A stretch of DNA of 64,000 nucleotides from Kangiella sp. (lineage in GTDB: Bacteria > Pseudomonadota > Gammaproteobacteria > Enterobacterales > Kangiellaceae): NCBI RefSeq assembly GCF_014762745.1, contig NZ_JABURJ010000112.1:1-64000 (forward strand), written 5' to 3'. The translations under genes were made by a program, and so were the position numbers. Of the stretch, positions 9,421 through 18,980 are shown one piece after another (the stretch's first letter is position 1; every line of letters begins with the position of its first letter). Below the pieces are notes generated by a model, which was given only the letters and a program-made list of their open reading frames with translations, was not told the origin of the DNA and ran no database searches.

Positions 9421-10524
9421 CTATTCCTTACCGATACGCTTTTCTAATTCTTTAATTTGTGCTGCCGCCTCTGGATGCTTCAGTCTCTCCGCTATTCGAA
9501 ACTGATACAGTGCTTTCTCCAAATCGACTTCGGTGCCAATTCCATCGCGATACATCACACCCATATAGAACGAAGGATAGGTATCTTTATATTGATACGG
9601 CTGAAATGCTTTAAATGCTCTCTTTTGATCTTCCTCTGAACCATCCATCAATTTAATGACTGCGTTAAGAAATGAATTGTAATGACCTAAGTCCCACCCT
9701 TTCTGAAACCACTTCATGGCTTCTTCATGATCAACTTCAGTGTTAACGCCGTTGTCATAAATTAAGCCAAGCCTATATGCTGCTTCAGCATTCTTTGCAT
9801 TCGCCAGTCTCTTCAGATCCTTAATGCCCTGGTCTTTCATCTTCAAAGTTGGTGTTGTAGCTCGCAAATAGGCAATCGAAAATTCTGCATGAGGCGAACC
9901 GCGCTCCTGCGCACGCTGCAACCACTTCATTGCTTCAGCTTCAGCCCCTGGTAATTCTCCTGCTTTCCCCCACCATAACCCAAAGATTCTTTCTAGTAGT
10001 GAATAATCAGCGCCATTTTTATAGGCATCTTCCCACCACTCGGTTGCTTCATTACGTCGTATTTTGTTATCACTGCCGCGCATCCACGTTACGACGCCCA
10101 TTCCAACTTTGCCTGCATTATCATCGGCTTTAGCGGCTATCTTGAAGAAATATTCGCCATGGTCCAAATTACAGGAGCCGAATAGCCCATCCGAAGGATC
10201 ACAACTTACCCACCTGAAGCCCTGCTCAACCGCCCACTCAACCAGCTCATCCTCTGGCACTTTCGTTAACCAGTAGCCGTAATCCAGATGTTCGTGCTTT
10301 CCCCACAATGCCTTACCATTGGTTGAAAACAATCGAAGCGTTTCTGAAAACTCCAATCGACTTTCTGCACCACCAGAAACCGCTTGTTGATATTCATGAA
10401 CATAGCCTTCATAGCCATTATCTCTTAACAGTTGAGCGACATATTGACTGTAATTTACTGCCTTGACTGCTAAGCTTGAAACTAGCGCAACTAAAGCAAT
10501 TGCTAAATAAAGTACATTCTTCAT
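9421..10524 (-). CDS. SEL1-like repeat protein, secreted
   Basis: Repeats such as AAYRLGLIYDNGVNTEVDHEEAMKWFQKGWDLGH; signal peptide. Confidence 0.85.
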   Translation of the reverse strand: MKNVLYLAIALVALVSSLAVKAVNYSQYVAQLLRDNGYEGYVHEYQQAVSGGAESRLEFSETLRLFSTNGKALWGKHEHLDYGYWLTKVPEDELVEWAVEQGFRWVSCDPSDGLFGSCNLDHGEYFFKIAAKADDNAGKVGMGVVTWMRGSDNKIRRNEATEWWEDAYKNGADYSLLERIFGLWWGKAGELPGAEAEAMKWLQRAQERGSPHAEFSIAYLRATTPTLKMKDQGIKDLKRLANAKNAEAAYRLGLIYDNGVNTEVDHEEAMKWFQKGWDLGHYNSFLNAVIKLMDGSEEDQKRAFKAFQPYQYKDTYPSFYMGVMYRDGIGTEVDLEKALYQFRIAERLKHPEAAAQIKELEKRIGKE

Positions 10525-10707
10525 TTCTTTATCCCCATATTATTATTGGACTTAGCCCCCGATACCTATTTCAACAGTGCCCACTAATCGTCATCAGCAA
10601 CCAATGCGTTTTCAATCTTTATCAATTCTAGATACAAAATCACTTCGGCTCAAATATTCACCAAGCCACATCTTAATAGTTACCCAGGCACTCTGAATTG
10701 GACCTCT

Positions 10708-11298
10708 TTATTTCATAATTGTCAGGCTATCCACCCAAATTAATTCACAAGCGCCATTTCCCGTATCATTCCTGGTTAGCGAACTGCTCCAAAACCAACC
10801 ATCTTTTGCTTTCACATTCACCAGACTGCCAGATAACTCAATAATCTCCCCTTCTCGAATATCATCAATCAGGTGCTTAACATATTCATCAGCAGGTATC
10901 AGATGCATATTAGCACTGTGTGTTTCTATTTCACGACGAGGTATTGGAAATGACTCAACACGCCAGCGATAAAAGCGGCCTGATTGAGTGATGTTGATAT
11001 GCTGTAAAATACTTTCATCCGACATTCTGCCCCAGCCCAAGGCCAGATCAGTTGGCGAAACCTCCGCCTCACGACCAAAATAGTAATTTTCCTTTGCTAA
11101 TACTTTCGCTTTAATCCGAAAGTTCGCAATCTTAGTAACAGTGAACCCCTGGTGATTGAAACTTATTGGAGGGTCTAAATTTTTTTGCAGTGGTATCTCA
11201 GGTGCCATAACGCCGGGACCTAAGGATACCTCTCTGGAGTAATTCCAGAATCCCCAAACAACGACTATGAGCAAAACCACTAACAGAATTTTTTTCAT
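10708..11298 (-). CDS. conserved hypothetical membrane-anchored protein
   Basis: Intact ORF, N-terminal TM; GACELIWVDSL C-terminus. Confidence 0.7.
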   Translation of the reverse strand: MKKILLVVLLIVVVWGFWNYSREVSLGPGVMAPEIPLQKNLDPPISFNHQGFTVTKIANFRIKAKVLAKENYYFGREAEVSPTDLALGWGRMSDESILQHINITQSGRFYRWRVESFPIPRREIETHSANMHLIPADEYVKHLIDDIREGEIIELSGSLVNVKAKDGWFWSSSLTRNDTGNGACELIWVDSLTIMK

Positions 11299-11516
11299 GA
11301 ACTAACTATAAGTTAATTCTACCTCTGATTGTAGTTCCTATGTTCTTTTATAGCTTTAACAGGGCTTTTCACTATCGACTTTCCGGGGAATCCAACAACC
11401 TTACAACCAGCCGTCATTGTTGGGCCTGACCGACAATACAGTGACGTTAATAGATTTATTATCTATAAAAATGTTAAGAAAGAAACTTTAATTTTTTTGT
11501 TAGAAATTTTTTTTAC

Positions 11517-13026
11517 TCAGCGGTATCGCTCGTGCGTCGCATACCATTCTGCCTTGTCGCGGTACATGTCCTCATCTGCAACAGCTAACACCTTTTCGGG
11601 CTCTATATGGCTGGAGCTAGCCAAACCAATGCTAAGTTCAAGGGGTACAGCAGCCTTCCCCCTGCTCTCCATCCGGCAGTCGAATTTGGCGCCCCAATAC
11701 CTCACGCCTAATCCGTTCTCGCAGTCCTTTTGCATCGTCACGACTACTGCCACGGCAAATAACCACAAACTCATCACCACCATAACGTCCGAAGGCATCC
11801 GTGGCACGACAAACTTTCTGCAGTGCGGCCGCAGTTTCTCGGATAAGCACATCCCCGGCTTCGTGGCCATATTTGTCGTTGACTTCCTTCAAGCCGATCA
11901 CATCGATCATTAATACCGCAAACTCCATGGCACCGTGCTGCTTACGGCTTCGTATGGCAGAAGCTAGCTCGGCGTCAAGGCGTCCACGGTTGAAGACACC
12001 TGTCAGAGGATCCCGCTCTGCCGCATATTTCAGATCAAGCGCGAGCATCTTGTTCTCGATGTGTACTCCGAGCATTTCAAGAGACAGCCGGGTAGCTTCG
12101 CGGAGCAACGAACTGATCATTCGCGCACGTATTACCATGATGCCTTCATTGCCACGAACTCGGCTATTATCGAAGACCATTTGAAATATGATTCCATTGT
12201 CAGGATTGACCCAGGTTAACTCTCGGCTATCTGGTGTGTGTCTAGCAGACAAATACTTCACCACCGCATTCTGCTCTTCCTCAGAAATCCCCACGAATTC
12301 CACGAAACGCAGGACTCCTGGCCGCTTCACATCCCGCACTACCATCCCCAGGCCATACTTTGGGTAAAGGTCATGAATTCGTTGTAGCGCATCCTGGATG
12401 AATTCTTGCACCTCCCCCACAAGATCGGCGCTTGACGAAATCTCTACCAGCACCTGAAAGACACGATTTCGTTCCTCTACCCCACGGGTTGTGCTGACCA
12501 GACGGGCATTCTGATTGTACGCAAGGAAGCCCACACCAAGCACATAGCCCAACAGGAGGGCCATGGACATTATGTCTAGATAGAAAGGGCCTTCAATCTG
12601 CAACTTCCAACCGTTGATGATACCACCTGCAATTGCGCCTAATGTGTACAGAGCCAGCGAAAGCATCAGCTGCCTACTACCGCCAACAACTGACGCGTTC
12701 AAGGCAATAGCGACCATGAACCCGAAAGATAACCAAAGGTAAAAGTTAACGTAGGCTGCCAGGAAACCTAAAATCAGGGAATCGGCGAGGATGGCTCTTG
12801 TTTCAAATCGAGCAGTTGCCGAGAGAAGCCCACCAGCCACAACAAGCAGGTGTGGGTATATGAGAAGATACAGCGCAGGAAATGCAAGATACCAAACGCC
12901 CCAACCCCGTTCTTCAGCCAGGAGCGCAATAATTACAAAGCTTATGGTAAAGGCAATAGCTCTTGGAGCGTAATTGACGCGAGACAGGCGGTGCGCACCC
13001 GCCATGAAGTCTTTAAACATGCTCAA
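11517..13026 (-). pseudogene. membrane diguanylate cyclase (GGDEF), frameshifted
   Basis: GRYGGDEFVVICRG in ORF 11638-13026; GGDEF C-terminus (LELSIGLASS...ADEDMYRDKAEW) in another frame in ORF 11517-11870. Confidence 0.75.
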
Positions 13027-13512
13027 CTCCTATTGTTACCTGGCCGTCGTCTGATATACAACCGGCCTAACTATGAGTCGATGTCACCTAGCTCTTTCCA
13101 TATTGCTACATCCGATAAAGTGTTCACCTATAAACAAATATGATTCATGTCCTGCTTCATACCATTCAATCTACTGTGTATTTGCGTATCTACACATAAT
13201 TTTAAAAACTCACACTTATGACCATATTCTCATTGTTAAATTTTTACAAGTATCGGCTTCCCCTCACTATGGGTTAACTCTCGCACTTGTTTAGAAATCA
13301 ATGAATAAATGAAGGAATCTTCTGGCACCCTTAATGATTTGAGTAATACTGCACCCAATGACGGAGTCGCTCGAACATGGTTGGTCAAATCTGCTCTTGC
13401 CCACATCGGCCAGCAAAGAGCATCATTCGTAGGGGCGACTCGTGCCGAGTCTTTTTCAACCTACCAGAATACCACTACCCGGCAATCCAGTGACATTGCT
13501 GTACTGATCGCC

Positions 13513-14298
13513 TTATAAATTTTCCCAGGACTGCCGTGAATATCCGAAGTGTTCAAAATCTTTCTGATAAAGGTTGTAAATACGGTCGGCCAACTCGGAA
13601 TTTAAAACAGGGGCAGCTAGAGGGCCGCTGGCATTAGCTGGACGCGAAAGCTGCTGCCTAATCCAGTCTGGCGACACTCCCAGAGGTTGCAAGAGATGCA
13701 TTACCCCCTGAACCATTCCAGTTTCTATTTGATGGATATGGGTATAACACACCTTTTCTAAGCAAAGGACACTCGTCTGCGTATCCCAATGCTGGTTACG
13801 TTTCCCTTCTGGCTGAGATTCGATATAGCTCAAAAATGTCGCAAACGGCACTGGTGCCTCCTCGCTCGCCCCCAGCAGATTATTATCCCTTGCATAACGA
13901 CGAATTTGCGGCACCAACTTTCTCATACTGGGCGGATATTGTGGTGCATAAAAGCCCTTAACCAGCTTGTCATTCCATGCAGATATCACTCGTGTGTAAG
14001 GGTTACGGACAAAACAATGGAATTCGTATCGTTGCGGGTGAGCAAAAGCATCAATATAGTCGCGTAGAGGAGCGGTCATGTAACGTCGCTTGCTATTCAT
14101 CGGCCAACCGCGTCCTCGTGCGGGAGGTATTCCCTGCTGTTTCATTGCTGCAACGACAATCTCGCGAAATGCCGTGGAGCCCACCTTTGGATTTAAAAAC
14201 ACCACCCGCTTATGGTCACTCTGAATATAAACTTTATAGGGGCTAAAGTGAGGAAGACGAAAAACAGGTAACGCGGTTTTAAGGTCCTTTAATAGCAC
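13513..14298 (-). CDS. sulfotransferase family 2 protein
   Basis: NPKVGSTAFREIV PAPS-binding-like motif; CFVRNPYTRVISAWNDKL. Confidence 0.8.
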   Translation of the reverse strand: MLLKDLKTALPVFRLPHFSPYKVYIQSDHKRVVFLNPKVGSTAFREIVVAAMKQQGIPPARGRGWPMNSKRRYMTAPLRDYIDAFAHPQRYEFHCFVRNPYTRVISAWNDKLVKGFYAPQYPPSMRKLVPQIRRYARDNNLLGASEEAPVPFATFLSYIESQPEGKRNQHWDTQTSVLCLEKVCYTHIHQIETGMVQGVMHLLQPLGVSPDWIRQQLSRPANASGPLAAPVLNSELADRIYNLYQKDFEHFGYSRQSWENL

Positions 14299-14712
14299 TG
14301 TGACTCCGACATTTTACAAAATTTGGGACATCCAAACTGTAGTTGATAACTCAAGTTCAGGCAAATAATCTTTTAGCTACAAGTTAATGCAGTACTATTA
14401 TACTGATGAATATTTACTGAATGACTAATTAGTGTACGCCGAAAGCTTAATCATATAAAACACCACTAATTACCATATAAAGAGCAGTCTTCATTGCTGT
14501 GATAGCACCTAATAAAGCTGCCCATAAATTGGACGCACCCATTTGGCGGCATGATTGATTACTTAATCCCATAACTTTGTCACCATATGTCATTGTCGGG
14601 CGTGACCCGATAAGCCAGCGACTTTAATAAGGTTCTCGCCTATCAACAATGTGCGGAATAAACTTTAATTTGTCCGTGTGCAAATTTTTAGTCGATGCCA
14701 CACTGAGTAAAA

Positions 14713-15075
14713 TTACTCATCTTGTTTGAACTCACGCAGCTGAATATGATTACCGTCTGAATCGGCAATATTGCAAACACTGAACAAAGGATTTGACCAA
14801 GCACCATCAAAAGCCTTTCCACCTAACTCCACCGCTTTTTCCTTAGCTGCTCCAAGATTATCCACTGTTAGAAATAGCTTTACGGTATTTACATTTTGCT
14901 GCGGGATTATTGTTGGCGGCGTATGAACAATGACGTTGAATCCATCTTTTGCAAGACTAATAAATTCTGAAGTTTCTCGAATAACCTTCATCGAAAACAG
15001 TTCGGTGTAAAACTGAGCAAGCGCCTTTATATCGCTTGAGTAAATTATTGCCCCATACTTTACTGGACCGTTCAT
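14713..15075 (-). CDS. VOC (glyoxalase/bleomycin resistance) family protein
   Basis: Size and fold pattern; ADSDGNHIQLREF C-terminal motif. Confidence 0.85.
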   Translation of the reverse strand: MNGPVKYGAIIYSSDIKALAQFYTELFSMKVIRETSEFISLAKDGFNVIVHTPPTIIPQQNVNTVKLFLTVDNLGAAKEKAVELGGKAFDGAWSNPLFSVCNIADSDGNHIQLREFKQDE

Positions 15076-15113
15076 TAGTTTTCCTTAGAAGATTAATTTA
15101 TGGATACGTCTTA

Positions 15114-15133
15114 TGCTTGAATGAATTATTAGG
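15114..15133 (-). other. truncated attC half-site (R''-L'' like)
   Basis: Minus strand GCCTAATAATTCATTCAAGC, cf. classical attC TAACAATTC(A/G)TTCAAGC; no matching L'-R' half found. Confidence 0.45.
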
Positions 15134-15142
15134 CCGTGTTCA

Positions 15143-15484
15143 TCAGGACTGCGGGTCGAGCCCGAATACACGTAGCTCTTGGTCACAACGACAAGCCTTC
15201 GCGATGCGCGCGGCCCACGCGATGGCTTCATCGCGTGAGGGTAGTTCGAGCACAGTGAAGCCACCATCAAGCGGTGGCGCCCATGGATAACCGCCCTCAG
15301 CGACCGACCCATTGGCTGAAACTAGAACGGGGGGCACCGTTTCGTCAATACCACCACCAAAGACATAGACTCCAGCGGCTTTCGCCTCATCGATCACGGC
15401 GTGTGCGTCGCGACCCACCGCCTCCAACTCACTATCGGATACATTCATTGCAGCACTGGGGAATGAAATTAAATATTTTGCCAT
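15143..15484 (-). CDS. YciI-like (YCII-related) protein
   Basis: 113 aa; GYPWAPPLDGGFTVLELPSRDEAIAWAARIAKACRC. Confidence 0.85.
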   Translation of the reverse strand: MAKYLISFPSAAMNVSDSELEAVGRDAHAVIDEAKAAGVYVFGGGIDETVPPVLVSANGSVAEGGYPWAPPLDGGFTVLELPSRDEAIAWAARIAKACRCDQELRVFGLDPQS

Positions 15485-15528
15485 AAGCTTCTTTCTCTAA
15501 AGACTTTGTAGCTGGTGATACAGGTCAT

Positions 15529-15605
15529 GTCTAACGCCTCCAGCAGAGAAGGCAAAAACATAGCGAAGGAGCGATTTTGACTTCCCTTTGGCTGACATTG
15601 ATATG
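15529..15605 (-). repeat. putative attC site behind the metallo-beta-lactamase gene
   Basis: Minus strand ATCAATGTCAGCCAAAGGGAAGTCAAAA...TTTTTGCCTTCTCTGCTGGAGGCGTTAGAC; imperfect inverted repeat ending in canonical R' GTTAGAC; R'' degenerate. Confidence 0.55.
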
Positions 15606-15614
15606 CTGCATACC

Positions 15615-16415
15615 TTATTTACTCGGTACGCTAACTTTGTGTGCTTCAACAATATTGGCGGTGTGTTGAAGCAACTCCAGGCCTCCTGGTAGACCATGCC
15701 CAGGGACAATAACTTCAACCTCAGAATAGCGTTGCTTAATTCGTTCAATGGAAACGGGCCACTCCATCAGATCAGCATCAGCAACATTACCTGCGGTTGT
15801 GCGTGAAGCTTCGTGAATAGCACAACCTCCAAACAACACGCGTGCCGAGGGAACGTATACCACTAGATTATCGGGAGAGTGCGCCGCACCAGGGTAGAAA
15901 ACCTCAACAGGACCAAAGTGCACTACATCTCCACTTGAGGAAAACTCTCCCAGCGAGTGGGCAGGCACCTCGCTACCTTCCGCCTTAGCTAGTCGGCGTG
16001 TCAGATCTGATGCGTATGTTTCCACGCCAGCTTTCCCAAGAACCTGGACTCCGCCGACCCGGTCGTCATGGAAGTGTGTGGAAATGGCGCGCGTTACGGG
16101 AAGCCCTATCTGCTTTTCTATTGCTACCAGAAGAGCCGCAGTGCTATCAGCGCCCCACGCTGAATCAATCAACAACAACTCATCACCGTCACGAACGATT
16201 AGCCCATTAGACGGATAAGCCACTTCACCAAAGTTCTGCGTTGAGATATGAGACCAAATTCCATCGTCAATCTGAAAAATCCGAACCTGCCCAACCGGCA
16301 CTTCATCGGCTAACGGGTATGCACGTTCCGGCTCCGCAGCAACAGCAAGCGAAACGAATACGGCTATAAGATAGAAACCGAGCCCAAAAATAAAACGGCG
16401 AGTTTGCATCATCAA
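15615..16415 (-). CDS. subclass B1 metallo-beta-lactamase, VIM-like
   Basis: [43 protein letters not shown] (all B1 zinc ligands); [22 protein letters not shown] and [10 protein letters not shown] as in VIM enzymes; signal peptide. Confidence 0.93.
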   Translation of the reverse strand: MMMQTRRFIFGLGFYLIAVFVSLAVAAEPERAYPLADEVPVGQVRIFQIDDGIWSHISTQNFGEVAYPSNGLIVRDGDELLLIDSAWGADSTAALLVAIEKQIGLPVTRAISTHFHDDRVGGVQVLGKAGVETYASDLTRRLAKAEGSEVPAHSLGEFSSSGDVVHFGPVEVFYPGAAHSPDNLVVYVPSARVLFGGCAIHEASRTTAGNVADADLMEWPVSIERIKQRYSEVEVIVPGHGLPGGLELLQHTANIVEAHKVSVPSK

Positions 16416-16524
16416 TACCTCCTAAGAATCAACCGCGGCATCAGCCCGCATTTGAGGCCACAGTAAAGCTTAACAGAGCAAGAACCCGACAGAGTCGAAC
16501 TATGTACGGTTATCACAAATTACT

Positions 16525-16803
16525 CTAATCATTTTTAGTGAGTTCTCTTTTGATAAATATTTCCACTGGTATAAAAGCAAAGGGAATAATAGATGCCAAG
16601 AAAACCATCAACCAAATGCCCAAAGACCAATTTTGGCGATGCGAAGCTAGCAGTGATAATACGAAATACAAAAGAAATATAACGCCATGCCCCATACCAA
16701 TAATGAAAACATAATCTCTACTAATAACGCCTAGCGTTACACACAATATAAGCAGATATGAAATGCCTTCTATCAGGCTGACGACTCTAAAAACCTTTAA
16801 CAT
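16525..16803 (-). CDS. DUF3817-like membrane protein
   Basis: 92 aa, three TM segments, RVVSLIEGISYL start. Confidence 0.65.
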   Translation of the reverse strand: MLKVFRVVSLIEGISYLLILCVTLGVISRDYVFIIGMGHGVIFLLYFVLSLLASHRQNWSLGIWLMVFLASIIPFAFIPVEIFIKRELTKND

Positions 16804-16852
16804 TGAAGATACTCTTGTTACTCAGGGAGGGATAATTTTTATTATATAAATT

Positions 16853-17560
16853 GGGGCTGATCCAGATAACTAGCCCATTCCGTCTTTAACCCATTGTTTT
16901 AATTGCTTTAATTGAAGCTTTGGGTCGCTGTAATTAAATCGCCACTCACATTCCTTCAAATAGAGTGGAAACTGCTCTTTCGGAATACCATTAAACTGGC
17001 GTAAATGTCTCTTTGCCTGGTTCCAAAAATTCTCTATTCCATTGATGTGATTATGCTTATCTGCGAACAACTGACTATGGTTGATTCGATAGTGCTTAAA
17101 TTCACTCACATCCAACGCGTTATAGCTGCGAAAAGTATCAGTATAAACAATGCTGTCTGGCTTCACTTTGTCACGAATAATAGGAAGCAAAGTCTGCTCT
17201 TTAGCATCGGGTATAATCACCGTAAAAACCTTGCCTCCACGCTTTAAAAGGCCAAACACTGGTATTTTACCTGCTGCGCCTCGACCTCGTTTTCCTTTGC
17301 GTTTACCACCGAAATAACTCTCGTCAACTTCAACCTCACCAAGTAGCTGCTCTGATGGTTCACTATACTTAAAAATCAACTGCCTTAAACGCTGATAATA
17401 GTAAATAGCTGTCTTAACATTTACGCCAATCAACTGGGCAGCACAACGAGCTGTTGTACCAGCCACAAAGTGCTCGATAAGGCGGTTCTGTTTGTATTGG
17501 CTGAGTCTACTTTTATTCATTTCCAGATAATACTAAATTATAGTTATCTGGATCAGCCCC
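16853..17560 (-). mobile_element. IS1595-family insertion sequence
   Basis: 20-bp perfect terminal IRs GGGGCTGATCCAGATAACTA (16853-16872 / 17541-17560) flanked by 8-bp TSD TATAAATT (16845-16852 / 17561-17568). Confidence 0.95.
16870..17520 (-). CDS. IS1595-family transposase
   Basis: EVDESYFGGKRKGKRGRGAAGK, VYTDTFRSYNAL, NHINGIENFWNQAKRHLRQFNGI. Confidence 0.95.
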   Translation of the reverse strand: MNKSRLSQYKQNRLIEHFVAGTTARCAAQLIGVNVKTAIYYYQRLRQLIFKYSEPSEQLLGEVEVDESYFGGKRKGKRGRGAAGKIPVFGLLKRGGKVFTVIIPDAKEQTLLPIIRDKVKPDSIVYTDTFRSYNALDVSEFKHYRINHSQLFADKHNHINGIENFWNQAKRHLRQFNGIPKEQFPLYLKECEWRFNYSDPKLQLKQLKQWVKDGMG

Positions 17561-17806
17561 TATAAATTTAATTGTCAGACTTTATTATCATTAGTCTTTT
17601 TTTACAAGGGCGGCTTTTCATGTCACCACTACGCAGCCAACGCTTTGTTAATCTATAGGAAATTGACTTCAAGACAGATTTGTATAGGTAATTATTTAAG
17701 CTTCCATCATGTCATTGTCGGGCTTGACCTACAATCCAGTGACTTTGCTGTTCTGATCTTCAAAAAACCAAACGGAGAAATGATTAAGTTGGCTAGTCCA
17801 TAACAT

Positions 17807-18913
17807 TTAAGGTAAGTCTGCACCCTCGCCAAGCACTATTGGCAATATATGATTTCTGCTTAGCCGATGATGCGTTGCATTTTTATATTTAGTATCGTGT
17901 GCATTTAACAACAGAACGATTAAAAGATCACGATTCGGCACAAACTGAATCAGAGCGGTGTAGCCATAGTCAGTGCTACCACCCATCTGAATAATTGACT
18001 CACCACTTATTTCGACCTGAGCCAAACTACCTAGCAACCATCGCTCGTTCGCCTCAATAAAAACTGAATTTGACGCCCCTGCGGGGAATATCGTTCCGTT
18101 TTTAAGTGCAGCAGACCAGGTAGCCAAATCATCAATTGACGTAACCATACCACCAGCACCAACTAGCGCCCAGGTTAAGCCTTTTTCAAAAGTGGTACTG
18201 CCTTGGTCATCGCCCCCATAACCACGAGCTATGTTATTTACTGATACTCGTTGATCTTGATAGAAGCCGGTGTTGCTCAAGTTTAATGGGGTCAATAAGT
18301 TGTCGTGAACGTAATCCTGAAAGGGCTGCTCGCTCACTTTCTCGACGATAGCCGCCAACAGAGTATAGCCCGCATTGGAATACGCAATTTTCTCGCCCGG
18401 CTTAGCAATTAACGGCATAGCTAAGATTCTGCTTTCAGCCTCGGCTTTATCCATCAACTCAAAGTCAGAATCATTGTGAAAGTTATCCAAGCCACTTGAA
18501 TGCCCCAAGAGCTGCATAATTGTTATCGGCTTTACTTCATCAGGTGCCGTTGGATAAAAATCTCCAATCGTATCGGAAAGCTGCAACCTTTCACTCTGGG
18601 CAAGTTGTAGAACCGCAGCTGCGGTAAACGTTTTCGCAATTGACCCCATATCAAAAATAGTGACAGCACTATTCTTCACAGAGCTTTCTCTATCTGCGTA
18701 ACCATAAGCACTCTTAAATAAAACAGCATCACTCTCAGTAACCAGAACCAGCCCATCAAAAGTACCCGCCATGTGTTCTCGCTGAAGTTCATCAGCCAAG
18801 CTAGCGATAACCCCATTATCCGACTGAATGATTGAAGACATATTGCGATAGTCAGATACAGCACTACAGCCTGAAAGAGTGAGGACAAATAAAAAAGTGA
18901 TTAGTCGATTCAT
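17807..18913 (-). CDS. beta-lactamase-fold serine hydrolase, lipoprotein-like
   Basis: SIAK, YSN motifs; LTLSGCSA lipobox. Confidence 0.85.
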   Translation of the reverse strand: MNRLITFLFVLTLSGCSAVSDYRNMSSIIQSDNGVIASLADELQREHMAGTFDGLVLVTESDAVLFKSAYGYADRESSVKNSAVTIFDMGSIAKTFTAAAVLQLAQSERLQLSDTIGDFYPTAPDEVKPITIMQLLGHSSGLDNFHNDSDFELMDKAEAESRILAMPLIAKPGEKIAYSNAGYTLLAAIVEKVSEQPFQDYVHDNLLTPLNLSNTGFYQDQRVSVNNIARGYGGDDQGSTTFEKGLTWALVGAGGMVTSIDDLATWSAALKNGTIFPAGASNSVFIEANERWLLGSLAQVEISGESIIQMGGSTDYGYTALIQFVPNRDLLIVLLLNAHDTKYKNATHHRLSRNHILPIVLGEGADLP

Positions 18914-18980
18914 TGTATTCCTAAGTTAGCTAACGATAATAGTCCTTGACCGCCATGGAGTTCGGCGTATTATTTTCTGA

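Noticed and set aside
13027-13512. Gap with several plus-strand ORFs (12850-13143, 13073-13294, 13309-13518)
   Set aside because: No conserved motif or sensible start context; only the dispersed repeat at the right end was supportable.
16467-16518. Possible attC upstream of the VIM-like gene (minus: GATAACCGTACATAGTTCGACTCTGTCGGGTTCTTGCTCTGTTAAGC)
   Set aside because: R' core GTTAAGC is acceptable, but the arms pair poorly apart from a CGAC/GTCG stem; too weak to list as a feature, worth scoring with a covariance model.
18928-18980. Possible attC 3' of ORF 18981 (minus: AATACGCCGAACTCCATGGCGGTCAAGGACTATTATCGTTAG)
   Set aside because: Short, poor arm complementarity and no AAC core at the R'' end; could be a degenerate site but not supportable by eye.
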